Under the pieces are notes generated by a model that had not been told where the DNA came from, searched no databases, and saw only the letters and a list, made by a program, of their open reading frames with translations. Below, piece by piece: positions 43,190-51,334 of a stretch of 64,000 nt of DNA. This DNA is from an uncultured Armatimonadota bacterium (lineage in GTDB: Bacteria > Armatimonadota > Fimbriimonadia > Fimbriimonadales > Fimbriimonadaceae), in the NCBI GenBank assembly GCA_903833215.1, contig CAILEM010000009.1, positions 62,001 through 126,000 on the forward strand, given 5' to 3'. Each line of letters opens with the position of its first letter. The stretch's first letter is position 1. A program made the position numbers and the translations under genes.

Positions 43190-45274
43190 TTGTCTTCTGG
43201 AATCCTCGCCACAGCTTCGATCCAGGGTGGCCTGTTGATTGGATTGGTTCTGTTAGGATTTCGATTTGTACCGTCGCTTCACCCGGATTATCGTGTTTGG
43301 ATTTGGCGATTGGTCTATCTGAAGCTCGCATTGCTCATGCTGCCGGTTCCACCGATCGGAATTCGAGTTTTGCCTACCCATTCAGTGACAAGCACAGGTG
43401 CCAATTTGCAGCCTGTCGCGGGTGCAGATTTCGAAGCCAAGGCGTTAGCATCCACCACTTCAAACCCTGCGAGGTCGTCGATGGATTATTGGATGCTTCT
43501 CTGGTTCGCGGGAGTCATGTTGGCGGTTGGTCGTGACCTTACCGGCTATCGAAATTGCCGGAAGCTAATTTTGAGTAGCGAGGCCGCGAAGAATCGGTCC
43601 CTTAACTCGACCCTACAGCAACTCACCTATAACGCCCGCCTTGGCCGTCGCCCCATTTTGCTCCAGTCGGCAAAGGTTCAATCGCCCTTCGTCCTAGCGG
43701 GTAAGACGCCTGCGATTGTCGTTCCGGCGAAGGTCGAGGACTCCGATGATATGCGGCTTATGTTGGCCCATGAAGTTGCCCATGTCGTTCGCAAAGACCT
43801 TGCTTGGAACTCTTTTCATTCCATCGTTCAAGCACTTTTCTTTTTTCATCCACTCGTCTGGTTTGCGGCTCGATCCGTCCATCAGGCGCAGGAGTCTGCG
43901 GCTGACCTTGCCGCCGTTCAAATCGCAAATTCGTCACCTCGCAGATATGCCGAGATGCTTATGCGTGCCACCGTCGTCCCTTCCAAGCCCGGCATCGCAA
44001 TGTCGGGAAGTCTGGCGATGAACAGTTCCTATCAAAGCATCCACCAGAGACTTACGGATATGAAGAACTCAACTACAAAACCGACTTTTGCCAAGTTAGC
44101 CTTTGCTGCAGTACTTGCGGCGACAACCATTGCCGCCACCCCAGCCTATCGTTTGGAAGCTAGGAACGATTTTTTGTCGTCTCCTGTCAGGCAAAGCAAT
44201 ACGGTAGGCCAGACCCTGGGCAGTCAAAAAGGGACAAGAGATATCCAAACGCAAGTCACCAGTATGTCTTCGGGCTTACTGCCTGTTAGCGAAGTCACGA
44301 AGGGCTCCCGGGAATCGAAGTCAGGTGAAGCTGACGTTCCAGTCAGCGAGGCGGCGAACTCGGATCCTGAGTCCCCAAGGGCGGATGATTCTTCTCCTAC
44401 TGCAGACACGGACTCACCTGAGTCAGTCGGCCTGACACAGGGTGGAACGGGCGGTTCAGGCGGCGGTGCTGGTGGTCAAGGAGGCCAAGGCGGCGGTGCC
44501 GGAGGCGCAGGTGGTTCTGGTGGTCAAGGTGGCCAAGGCGGAGGTGCTGGCGGAGCAGGTGGTTCTGGCGGTCAAGGTGGCCAAGGCGGCGAGTCTGGCG
44601 GTGCGGGTGGTGCAGGTGGCGCTCCCGGTCAGCCAGGTCAGCCTGGCGGTGGGGGCTATGGTGGAGCCGGTGGTGCCGGAGGAGCTCCAGGTCAGCCAGG
44701 TCAACCTGGCGGTGGGGGCTATGGTGGAGCCGGTGGTGCTGGAGGAGCACCAGGTCAGCCAGGTCAGCCGGGAGGGGGTGGTTATGGCGGAGCCGGTGGT
44801 GGTGCTGGAGGCGCTGGCGGCGGTGCGGGGCAACCAGGACGTCCCGGCCGTGGTGGTCGTGGTGGCCGCGGAGGAGCTGGTGGTGCCGGGGGTGGAGCTG
44901 GTGGCCGAGGAGGTGCACCGGGCCAGCCTGGACAACCAGGAACTGGCGGGCAGGGTGGCTCCGGCGGAGGTGCTGGTGGTCAAGGTGGCCAAACCGTTCA
45001 GCTCGACTACGGTCGAGGCACGAGCCAAGTTGGCTTTGGAGGAACTCGGGATGAATTTGGGGGCGGGCAATCCATCTCTACCCTCGACGGTGAAGAAGTC
45101 CTCGTTGCCACTCCGATGAATCGGGCAGGTGTTATGGCGGGGGCAGGAAACCGGCCAGTTTCGACGGCCAGAAGGACTCCGAACCAACGAACAGTCTCCG
45201 CAACTCGCAGGATGAATGGTCCGGCGAAGCTACTGAAGAAAGGACGCATTCTTGGTCGTAAACGACGGGCATAA
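43190..45274 (+). CDS. M56 (BlaR1-like) membrane metallopeptidase with Gly-rich repeat tail
   Basis: A 694-residue membrane protein. Three N-terminal helices (to about residue 115) are followed by the M56 zinc motif HEVAH at 194-198, FFFHPLVWFAARSVHQAQES with a further ligand-type glutamate, and a fourth helix (about 295-315). There is no penicillin-binding sensor domain. Instead residues ~417-601 are almost entirely Gly, Ala, Gln and Pro in tandem repeats, ending in a basic tail (RRMNGPAKLLKKGRILGRKR). TTG at 43190 is chosen because GGAGGA lies eight bases upstream, two bases after the blaI stop. Predicted role: sense an extracytoplasmic signal and cleave the module-1 repressor. Confidence 0.82.
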   Translation: MSSGILATASIQGGLLIGLVLLGFRFVPSLHPDYRVWIWRLVYLKLALLMLPVPPIGIRVLPTHSVTSTGANLQPVAGADFEAKALASTTSNPARSSMDYWMLLWFAGVMLAVGRDLTGYRNCRKLILSSEAAKNRSLNSTLQQLTYNARLGRRPILLQSAKVQSPFVLAGKTPAIVVPAKVEDSDDMRLMLAHEVAHVVRKDLAWNSFHSIVQALFFFHPLVWFAARSVHQAQESAADLAAVQIANSSPRRYAEMLMRATVVPSKPGIAMSGSLAMNSSYQSIHQRLTDMKNSTTKPTFAKLAFAAVLAATTIAATPAYRLEARNDFLSSPVRQSNTVGQTLGSQKGTRDIQTQVTSMSSGLLPVSEVTKGSRESKSGEADVPVSEAANSDPESPRADDSSPTADTDSPESVGLTQGGTGGSGGGAGGQGGQGGGAGGAGGSGGQGGQGGGAGGAGGSGGQGGQGGESGGAGGAGGAPGQPGQPGGGGYGGAGGAGGAPGQPGQPGGGGYGGAGGAGGAPGQPGQPGGGGYGGAGGGAGGAGGGAGQPGRPGRGGRGGRGGAGGAGGGAGGRGGAPGQPGQPGTGGQGGSGGGAGGQGGQTVQLDYGRGTSQVGFGGTRDEFGGGQSISTLDGEEVLVATPMNRAGVMAGAGNRPVSTARRTPNQRTVSATRRMNGPAKLLKKGRILGRKRRA
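44471..44809 (+). repeat. In-frame tandem repeats encoding a Gly-rich tail
   Basis: Two full 48-base units plus a partial one start at 44471 (GGQGGQGGGAGGAGGS). Three 63-base units follow at 44621, 44684 and 44747, each starting APGQPGQPGGGGYGGA. Third-position differences between units show selection for the protein sequence rather than a recent simple expansion. Confidence 0.85.
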
Positions 45275-45290
45275 CGAGGGATTTCAGCAG

Positions 45291-45321
45291 GTTTCCGGTG
45301 GGGCGATTCCTTACCGGAAAC
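45291..45321. terminator. Hairpin between convergent genes
   Basis: GTTTCCGGT (45291-45299) and ACCGGAAAC (45313-45321) form a perfect nine-base-pair stem between the M56 gene (+) and glpK (-), touching the glpK stop codon. No T-tract follows, so intrinsic termination is uncertain. Confidence 0.4.
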
Positions 45322-46805
45322 TAATCACTTCTAACGCGACGCACGGCATCTTTCCAGCCAGCATAGAGCTGCTCTCGTTGGTCTGGGGACATTGTTGGCG
45401 AGAATTCGCGATCCTTCGTGTTCAGCGATTCAAGCTCTTCGGTTGAACTCCAAAAACCAACAGCGAGACCGGCCAGGTACGCGGCGCCTAGGGCAGTTGA
45501 TTCGGTGCATTTCGGTCGACTTACCTGGATCCCACAGATATCGGATTGAAACTGCATCAGCAGATCATTCGAGGCAGCCCCGCCATCGACACGTATCTCC
45601 CTGAGCGGCGAGCCGTGATCAGCGGCCATGGCATCGAGGACATCTCGGCACTGAAAGGCAACGCTCTCAAGAGTTGCGCGTGCGATGTGGGCCTTTCCAA
45701 CCCCGCGGGTTAACCCTAAGATCGCTCCGCGCGCGTAGGCATCCCAATAGGGTGCACCCAAACCAGTAAATGCTGGAACGACAAACACTCCTCCAGAATT
45801 CGGGACGGTATTTGCGAGTTCCTCAATTTCGGAAGCGTGTCGGATGATTCCCAAACCGTCTCTCAGCCATTGGACGGCAGCTCCAGCGACAAATACACTA
45901 CCTTCGAGTGCATACTCGGGTGATTCTAGCCTGCCCGCAGCCGACGTTGTAAGAAGTCGATTTGAAGATGGTTTTATCTCTGATCCTGTATGCATCAGGA
46001 GAAAGCAACCCGTACCGTAGGTGCTCTTGGCCATCCCAGAGCGGTGGCACCCTTGGCCAAAAGTTGCGGACTGTTGATCGCCTGCGATTCCCGAGATGGG
46101 AATGCTTACACCGAAGTGCTCGGCATTCACCTCACCAACTGTACCGATCGAACTCACTACCTTCGGCATTACGGACTCAGGAATTCGAAACTCGGCAAGG
46201 AGTTCGGGGGACCACTGCTGCCGATGAATGTCGAACAGCAAGGTTCGGCTGGCATTGGTGACATCGGTGACGTGAACCTTGCCGCCGGTAAGCCTCCAGA
46301 CTAGAAATGAATCGACGGTGCCAAACGCAAGTCGTCCTGCTTCGGCATCTTGCCTGGCATGAGGCACGTTGTCCAAGATCCACTCCAACTTGGTCGCTGA
46401 AAAATAGCTATCTGCGAGGAGTCCCGTTTGCTGGGTGAGGAAGTTCTCACGGTCGTCCGACCGAATTTGTTGGCATCGGTTGGCGGTTCGGCGGTCTTGC
46501 CAGACAATCGCGCGATGGATCGGTTGTCCCGTTTCGCGGTTCCAGACAATCGTCGTCTCCCTTTGGTTCGTGATCCCTATCGCGGCAATGTCGGCAGGAG
46601 ATGCACTGGCTACCTGAAGGGCTTGGCGCGCCGCCGCCAGCTGTGTTGTCCAGATTTCTTCGGGGTCGTGTTCGACATGCCCTGGCTCAGGATAATGCTG
46701 GGTGAGTTCCTTCTGCGACATGGCACACGGCGTACCTTGACGGTCGAAGAGGATGGCACGGGAAGAAGTTGTGCCTTGGTCGAGTGCAAGAACATACCGA
46801 CTCAT
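45321..46805 (-). CDS. glpK: Glycerol kinase
   Basis: A 494-residue FGGY-family kinase phosphorylating glycerol to sn-glycerol-3-phosphate with ATP. Signatures: LALDQGTTSSRAILFD at the N-terminus, ITNQRETTIVWNRETG, GLLADSYFSATKLEWILDN, the ADP-binding YGTGCFLLMHTG, and RVDGGAASNDLLMQFQSDI in the second FGGY motif. Length matches GlpK (about 495-505). No glpF, glpD or regulator is adjacent; it lies alone between two BlaI-M56 modules. A TAATAT box is 12 bases before the ATG. Confidence 0.95.
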   Translation of the reverse strand: MSRYVLALDQGTTSSRAILFDRQGTPCAMSQKELTQHYPEPGHVEHDPEEIWTTQLAAARQALQVASASPADIAAIGITNQRETTIVWNRETGQPIHRAIVWQDRRTANRCQQIRSDDRENFLTQQTGLLADSYFSATKLEWILDNVPHARQDAEAGRLAFGTVDSFLVWRLTGGKVHVTDVTNASRTLLFDIHRQQWSPELLAEFRIPESVMPKVVSSIGTVGEVNAEHFGVSIPISGIAGDQQSATFGQGCHRSGMAKSTYGTGCFLLMHTGSEIKPSSNRLLTTSAAGRLESPEYALEGSVFVAGAAVQWLRDGLGIIRHASEIEELANTVPNSGGVFVVPAFTGLGAPYWDAYARGAILGLTRGVGKAHIARATLESVAFQCRDVLDAMAADHGSPLREIRVDGGAASNDLLMQFQSDICGIQVSRPKCTESTALGAAYLAGLAVGFWSSTEELESLNTKDREFSPTMSPDQREQLYAGWKDAVRRVRSD

Positions 46806-46884
46806 GGATGTTCCGCGATATTACAGTGTTCGAGCCCCTGGTCTGCAAACTTTAGCAGACCAGAGGATGAATCGCCAGATACCT

Positions 46885-48675
46885 TTACTTGTTCACCATG
46901 ATGGTGTAAACACTACCTTCGACCCGAAAAGTCAGTGGCTGCTTGACCGACGACAAGATTGTCTGCAATGCAAAGTCAACGTCGATTCCCTCGAGCGAGC
47001 ACGTTACGGTGTCCGTTAGAACTTCCGACTTGATGACGTAGTTCAACTTGTACGCCTTAAAAATGCTCTTTAGCGCTTCATGGATATCGGCGTTGTCTAG
47101 CACGATTCGCAACCGACCGTTCTCGCCGACTGTGACGTTAGCGCGGGGGGCAGCCTCGGTGGCTGGGCTTGTTTGCATCGGTACATCGGCGACTTGTGCA
47201 ACTTCGGATCGAGGAGCATTAGCAGCTCGAACCGGTGGTAGTGAGGCTCGTGACGCAGGAAATGGAGCAATTGCTGAAATTGGGGCCACGCTAAAACGAA
47301 CTTGGCCGTTTTCTGCCGTGATTCTCGCAGGGGGTAATGCAGGTCGAGGCGGAGCTGGGCTAACAGTGCGAGCAGGCAGCCCGCCTGGATATGGAGGTTC
47401 AGCGATTCTAGCCGCCCCCTCACGGAAATCTTTGAACGCGAGTGGATTGGGCGGAACGACCCCTCTTACCTTGGCTGCCGAGGCTTTGACCTTGGCGATC
47501 TTGGTTGGATGAGCTGATTTGTGAGTGTGCTTGGAGGGTGATTGTTTGGCAGCATCTGACTTCTTCGAGTTTGAAGCTTGAGCGGTAACCGTCCAAGGAA
47601 GAGCGCATACGGCGGCAAGGGCGATAACAAAGGTGCTGGCTGATCGATAGCGGTGCGCGTTTGCGCTGGTGAGAGTCTTGAGCATGGAGATCCTCCTTTG
47701 AATGAGCCGATAGCCGAATGCCGTTCCGAGCACTGCCATCGAAGAACGTGACTGAGCGGAGTCGATGAGAAGTCTTGCGTATGCAGCGGGGGAACTACCG
47801 CTCATACGCAATGCATCTGAATCGCACGCCGCCTCTCGTGCAGCGGCACCCTCATGGGCAGCCAACCACGCGAGTGGGTGGAAGTAGAACAGCGACTGGG
47901 TAATCGCCGGGATAATCCCGAACCATAGGTCTTTGCGTCGAAGGTGGGCGATTTCGTGTGCGATCGCCATTCGAACCTGCGGTTCAGTAAGACTGGATGC
48001 CTTTTGTGGAGGCAAAACGATTGCTGGCCTCGCCCAACCGGCAAGAAGGGGACACAACGCATCTGGGGATTCGATGAGTCGCGGAGACGAAATCCGGTAA
48101 TCGATGCTGAACTCTTGCACGAGTTCATAGACCGGTCCCGACTCGATGGGAGTAGCATTTCTCAAAAGTCTTCGCGTGCCGGCCAGGCGACGAATCGAAA
48201 TGGCGAGACAGGTGAGCACACCGAGTACCCAAAAGAAGCTTGCCACCGCCATAAGCGAAAGGTGAGCCTTTGGTGCCTGTGTAAGGGTGATGCCAAGCAG
48301 TCTCTGAGGTTGTGTCTCAGATGAAACTGGAAAAGACGGTTGAGTCAGTACCGCCGTCGAGAAGTTCGAGCTTGTGGCTGTTGATCCAGCATCGCTGATT
48401 GCCGGCTGCGACATGTGAGTCGCAGGCGCCTGGTCCCCTTCGTGTGCAGGAAGAATAGGTAGTGCTAAGGGGCTGATCGCAACCAGTCGAATGAGCATCT
48501 GAAGCGATGCAATCCACCACAGCCAGGATTTTCCAGCGGCGGGTAGTCCTTTGAAGAGCCTGCAAATGACCCAAATGGCGAGGATGAATGCGCCGCCTTG
48601 TAGGCTGGTCCGAATGAGAGTAGGACCAAGTGTGGCTCCCCAGGCGTTGAGTGAAATAATCCAGTTCTGGCTCAT
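46885..48675 (-). CDS. M56 (BlaR1-like) membrane metallopeptidase with STN-like C-terminal domain
   Basis: A 596-residue protein with N-terminal membrane helices and the zinc motif HEIAH at 240-244, followed by RRKDLWFG, YFHPLAWLAAHEGAAAREAA and a further membrane helix (about 345-362). A Lys/Ser/Ala/Pro-rich linker leads to residues ~513-596. This tail resembles the STN (secretin and TonB N-terminus) fold: LRIVLDNADIHEALKSIF, NYVIKSEVL, VTCSLEGIDVDFALQTIL and a closing VYTIMVN strand. There is no penicillin-binding domain. The ATG overlaps the stop of the module-2 blaI by four bases. Likely a signal-responsive protease acting on that repressor. Confidence 0.8.
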   Translation of the reverse strand: MSQNWIISLNAWGATLGPTLIRTSLQGGAFILAIWVICRLFKGLPAAGKSWLWWIASLQMLIRLVAISPLALPILPAHEGDQAPATHMSQPAISDAGSTATSSNFSTAVLTQPSFPVSSETQPQRLLGITLTQAPKAHLSLMAVASFFWVLGVLTCLAISIRRLAGTRRLLRNATPIESGPVYELVQEFSIDYRISSPRLIESPDALCPLLAGWARPAIVLPPQKASSLTEPQVRMAIAHEIAHLRRKDLWFGIIPAITQSLFYFHPLAWLAAHEGAAAREAACDSDALRMSGSSPAAYARLLIDSAQSRSSMAVLGTAFGYRLIQRRISMLKTLTSANAHRYRSASTFVIALAAVCALPWTVTAQASNSKKSDAAKQSPSKHTHKSAHPTKIAKVKASAAKVRGVVPPNPLAFKDFREGAARIAEPPYPGGLPARTVSPAPPRPALPPARITAENGQVRFSVAPISAIAPFPASRASLPPVRAANAPRSEVAQVADVPMQTSPATEAAPRANVTVGENGRLRIVLDNADIHEALKSIFKAYKLNYVIKSEVLTDTVTCSLEGIDVDFALQTILSSVKQPLTFRVEGSVYTIMVNK

Positions 48676-49094
48676 TTGCTTTGCTCCTCTTGTGCCTCAA
48701 GCGATTCCACCATCCGGCGCAATTCCGCGACTTCGCGATCGTTCAGCTTGCCTGAGTCGGCGAGATATGTTACAAACGGCGAAAGCGAACCTCCGAGCGA
48801 TCGCTGAACGAACTCTCCGACAAGTCCTTTGAGAAGATCGTCTTGCTCAATTTTGGGGGAGTACTGAAAGATTCCCTCTACCTTTTTGCGGGTTAGGTAT
48901 CCCTTTGTTCTCAGCCGCTCCATCACTGTGAGGATGGTTGTCCGAGCGAGACCTCTAGGTGCGCCGTACACCTTGGCAGTTTCTCCTACCGTAATGGGTG
49001 CATTTTCAGAGACGAATCGCAAGACTTCCAACTGCTGGTCACCCAGCGACTGGTGGTCTTCGGAGACAAGATTTTGCTTAGGGATTTGGCTCAT
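48672..49094 (-). CDS. BlaI/MecI-family repressor, module 2
   Basis: A 140-residue winged-helix repressor from ATG at 49094; an in-frame extension to 49121 runs into the operator and is rejected. The HTH (LGDQQLEVLRFVSENAPITV; ARTTILTVMERLRTKGYLTR) and the BlaI tail (FVQRSLGGSLSPFVTYLA) are intact. It forms an operon with the STN-tailed M56 gene by ATGA overlap. Two near-identical operators lie directly upstream and extend towards the divergent GH30-like gene, which the repressor might also control. Confidence 0.88.
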   Translation of the reverse strand: MSQIPKQNLVSEDHQSLGDQQLEVLRFVSENAPITVGETAKVYGAPRGLARTTILTVMERLRTKGYLTRKKVEGIFQYSPKIEQDDLLKGLVGEFVQRSLGGSLSPFVTYLADSGKLNDREVAELRRMVESLEAQEEQSK

Positions 49095-49102
49095 GTGCTT
49101 CG

Positions 49103-49148
49103 TGACTACGACGATAGTCAATATAACACATGACTACGCTGATAGTCA
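49103..49148. promoter_or_regulatory. Two BlaI-type operators, module 2
   Basis: TGACTACGACGATAGTCA (49103-49120) and TGACTACGCTGATAGTCA (49131-49148) share TGACTA and TAGTCA arms with a six-base centre. Their centres are 28 bases apart. A TATATT -10-like box on the minus strand (49125-49120) overlaps the first site. They lie in the 121-base gap between this blaI and the divergent GH30-like gene. Confidence 0.8.
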
Positions 49149-49215
49149 CAAGAATTCTCAGTTTTTTTGAGGACCGCTTGGGGAGTGGTAGGTAAGCTCC
49201 CGACTGGGTGATCGG

Positions 49216-51090
49216 ATGAAGGTGTTACATCGCCGTATCTGTCGTTTAGTCTGTTTGACGGCAATCTTTGGGGTCGTGTCGTCAGTTTTAGGATTTCCGC
49301 AAAGTGCTTTACAGGGAGGAAATGGCCGCCCTGGCGTGATTCCGGATGATGCCTTTACCAAGATCCCTGTTGGTGGCCTTCAACGAACGGGCAGTGAGGC
49401 AAAGATTCTCTTTGATAAGAATCTCTTCGGCAATTTTTTGCGTGTCGTGGTCCGGAAGAGTGCTACGGAAACCAACGCGACTCAGCTAACAATTCCCATC
49501 ACCGAGAGTGTGAATAAGGGCGATGTCCTCGACGCAGCCATTATGATTCGAGGAGCCGAAACGGGAACGAAGGCACCTGCACGACTCGAGTTTCTCTTTG
49601 AACGTACGTTGGATCCATGGACAAAGTCGGTTACCCAGGAACTGGTTAGCTCAAAGGACCCAATCAAATGGAAGTGGCTTCACATTCCATTTGTAGCAGC
49701 AGAGTCTTACCAACCTGGTCAAGCAATGGTCTCGATTCGCTTCGCAACTCAGCGTCAAACAGTTGACATTGGTTGTGTGTCAGTGGAGAACAGGAGACAC
49801 GAATCAACAATCGAATTCCTCCGTGAGCTTGCGGTAGAAAGCGATCACATTGGAAAAGTTGTAGTTGACGTTAACAAGAGCATCGTTCGCCAGACATTGA
49901 TGGGATTTGGTGGTGACTTCTGCCAGCCAAGATACGGATCGACGGAACCGATGGACGTGGTCGGCCGCTATGCGCTTGACCACCTCAATGTCGTTCACGC
50001 ACGTATAGGCTTTCCTTTGAACTACTGGGTTCCAGAGCCCAATCAGTATCGCGATGACGCACAGGCCCATGCTGCGATTCTTGCGCTGAAGGAAATGAAT
50101 CGCCGACATATTCCTACCGTGCTCACGATCTGGGAAGGTCCAGGTTGGATGCTAGGTGGTAAGCCAGAGCAGTCTGGTCGCGAACTTGAACCACAAAAAT
50201 ATCAGGTTTGTATCGACTCCATCCTTAGGTTCATGAAGACGGCAAAGGAGAAGTATGGGGCGACGGCTGACTACTTCTCATTCAACGAGCCGGATTATGG
50301 CGTCAACTTCAAGTTCACGTCGAAGACCTTGGGAGACTTCATCCGGCTGGCTGGACCGCAGTTCAAGGCAGCGGGATTCAAAACGAAGTTCATTGTTGGA
50401 GATACCGCGGGTGGTTCAACGTATCGCGACTATGCCTATCCTTTGCTTACAGACAAGTCCATTTCGGCTTATTTGGGACCGCTGGGATTCCACTGCTGGG
50501 ATGGCCTGACAGCGTCCGAGGCCAGCTATAAAGCGATTGCCGCGCTTGGTCGACAATTTCACAAACCTGTATGGTGCCTTGAGGCTGGGCATGATTCCGG
50601 GCTTTGGCAAGCCGACAACCCTTGGGGAACTTGGGAAAACGCGCTTCGAACTGCCATGGTTTACGAGCGAACGCTCCGACTGACTGAAGCGACGCTGATG
50701 GATTACTGGACCTATCAGGATAACTATCCGATAGTCAATAAAGTCGGTCCGAAACCATATCCAGTGTTTGGAGTGATCAAGCAGATGGAAAACGTCTGTG
50801 CCCCGGGATCCCATGTTGTGGCTACGCAAGTCAGCAGTGACGATGTTCAAGCCTTGGTGACGATGGGGCCGGGAAAGACTCGATTCGCGGGAATGATCAT
50901 CAATCCAAAGGGAAGCGGCACCGTAGTCGTCCGGGGGCTTCCGGTCGGTGCCATGGTGCAGGTTGTTTTGAGTGACAAGTCGGCGCAAGGGAAGAAGGTG
51001 ACGAGTGCGTTCGTCTCCAAAGAAGGAACGATCACATTGAGCGTCCCGGCGAGATCCGTCGTGACGTTCGCGAAAATCGTTCGGGGTTAG
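49216..51090 (+). CDS. Secreted GH30-like (clan GH-A) glycosidase
   Basis: A 624-residue exported enzyme. A signal peptide (RLVCLTAIFGVVSSVLG, to about residue 26) and an N-terminal beta-sandwich of about 170 residues precede a TIM barrel. Within it the acid/base E358 sits in YFSFNEPDYG and the nucleophile E456 in WCLEAGHDSG, as in GH30 glucosylceramidases and xylanases. A small C-terminal beta domain (AGMIINPKGSGTVVVRGL) is also GH30-like. The exact family is likely but not certain. It is divergent from blaI module 2 and shares its operator region. Confidence 0.75.
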   Translation: MKVLHRRICRLVCLTAIFGVVSSVLGFPQSALQGGNGRPGVIPDDAFTKIPVGGLQRTGSEAKILFDKNLFGNFLRVVVRKSATETNATQLTIPITESVNKGDVLDAAIMIRGAETGTKAPARLEFLFERTLDPWTKSVTQELVSSKDPIKWKWLHIPFVAAESYQPGQAMVSIRFATQRQTVDIGCVSVENRRHESTIEFLRELAVESDHIGKVVVDVNKSIVRQTLMGFGGDFCQPRYGSTEPMDVVGRYALDHLNVVHARIGFPLNYWVPEPNQYRDDAQAHAAILALKEMNRRHIPTVLTIWEGPGWMLGGKPEQSGRELEPQKYQVCIDSILRFMKTAKEKYGATADYFSFNEPDYGVNFKFTSKTLGDFIRLAGPQFKAAGFKTKFIVGDTAGGSTYRDYAYPLLTDKSISAYLGPLGFHCWDGLTASEASYKAIAALGRQFHKPVWCLEAGHDSGLWQADNPWGTWENALRTAMVYERTLRLTEATLMDYWTYQDNYPIVNKVGPKPYPVFGVIKQMENVCAPGSHVVATQVSSDDVQALVTMGPGKTRFAGMIINPKGSGTVVVRGLPVGAMVQVVLSDKSAQGKKVTSAFVSKEGTITLSVPARSVVTFAKIVRG

Positions 51091-51120
51091 GGAGGTTTCA
51101 AGTGGAACGTTGAAAGCGTT

Positions 51121-51300
51121 CGGTCCCCAAAGCCCAGTGTTGCTTCGCCAGGCGAGGCTACCCTGGGTTCGGCTTCCTTCGTTTCCTGACGGAACACTTT
51201 CAGTGTTGTAGGCTTCGGGCTGGCCACGACCCAGGGTAGAGCCGTCGCCGGCTCAACCCTGGGCTTTGTTGGACGAAACACCTGCGGTGTCTGGGTCGGG
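51121..51300. repeat. Dispersed repeat R1, copy B
   Basis: Core 51188-51300 matches 13157-13267. The main hairpin is strong here: a 15-base stem with one A-A mismatch (51230-51244 with 51249-51263, arms CCCAGGGTAGAGCCG and CGGCTCAACCCTGGG) and a four-base loop. AACACT-TTC-AGTGTT (near 51193) and AACACC-TGC-GGTGT (near 51278) are smaller hairpins of the same type. It fills the gap between convergent GH30-like and GH51 genes. Confidence 0.7.
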
Positions 51301-51334
51301 CAGGTTTCTGCCAAACAAGCTGACTGACCGTCCC

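Noticed and set aside
44471-44809. Regularly spaced repeats resembling a CRISPR array
   Set aside because: Units are contiguous, in frame and encode a Gly-rich protein segment; there are no unique spacers and no cas genes.
44397-45187. Long minus-strand frames (His/Leu-rich and Thr/Ser-rich) opposite the Gly-rich tail
   Set aside because: Low-complexity complements of GGN-codon repeats; the plus frame is supported by the M56 domain and ribosome-binding site.
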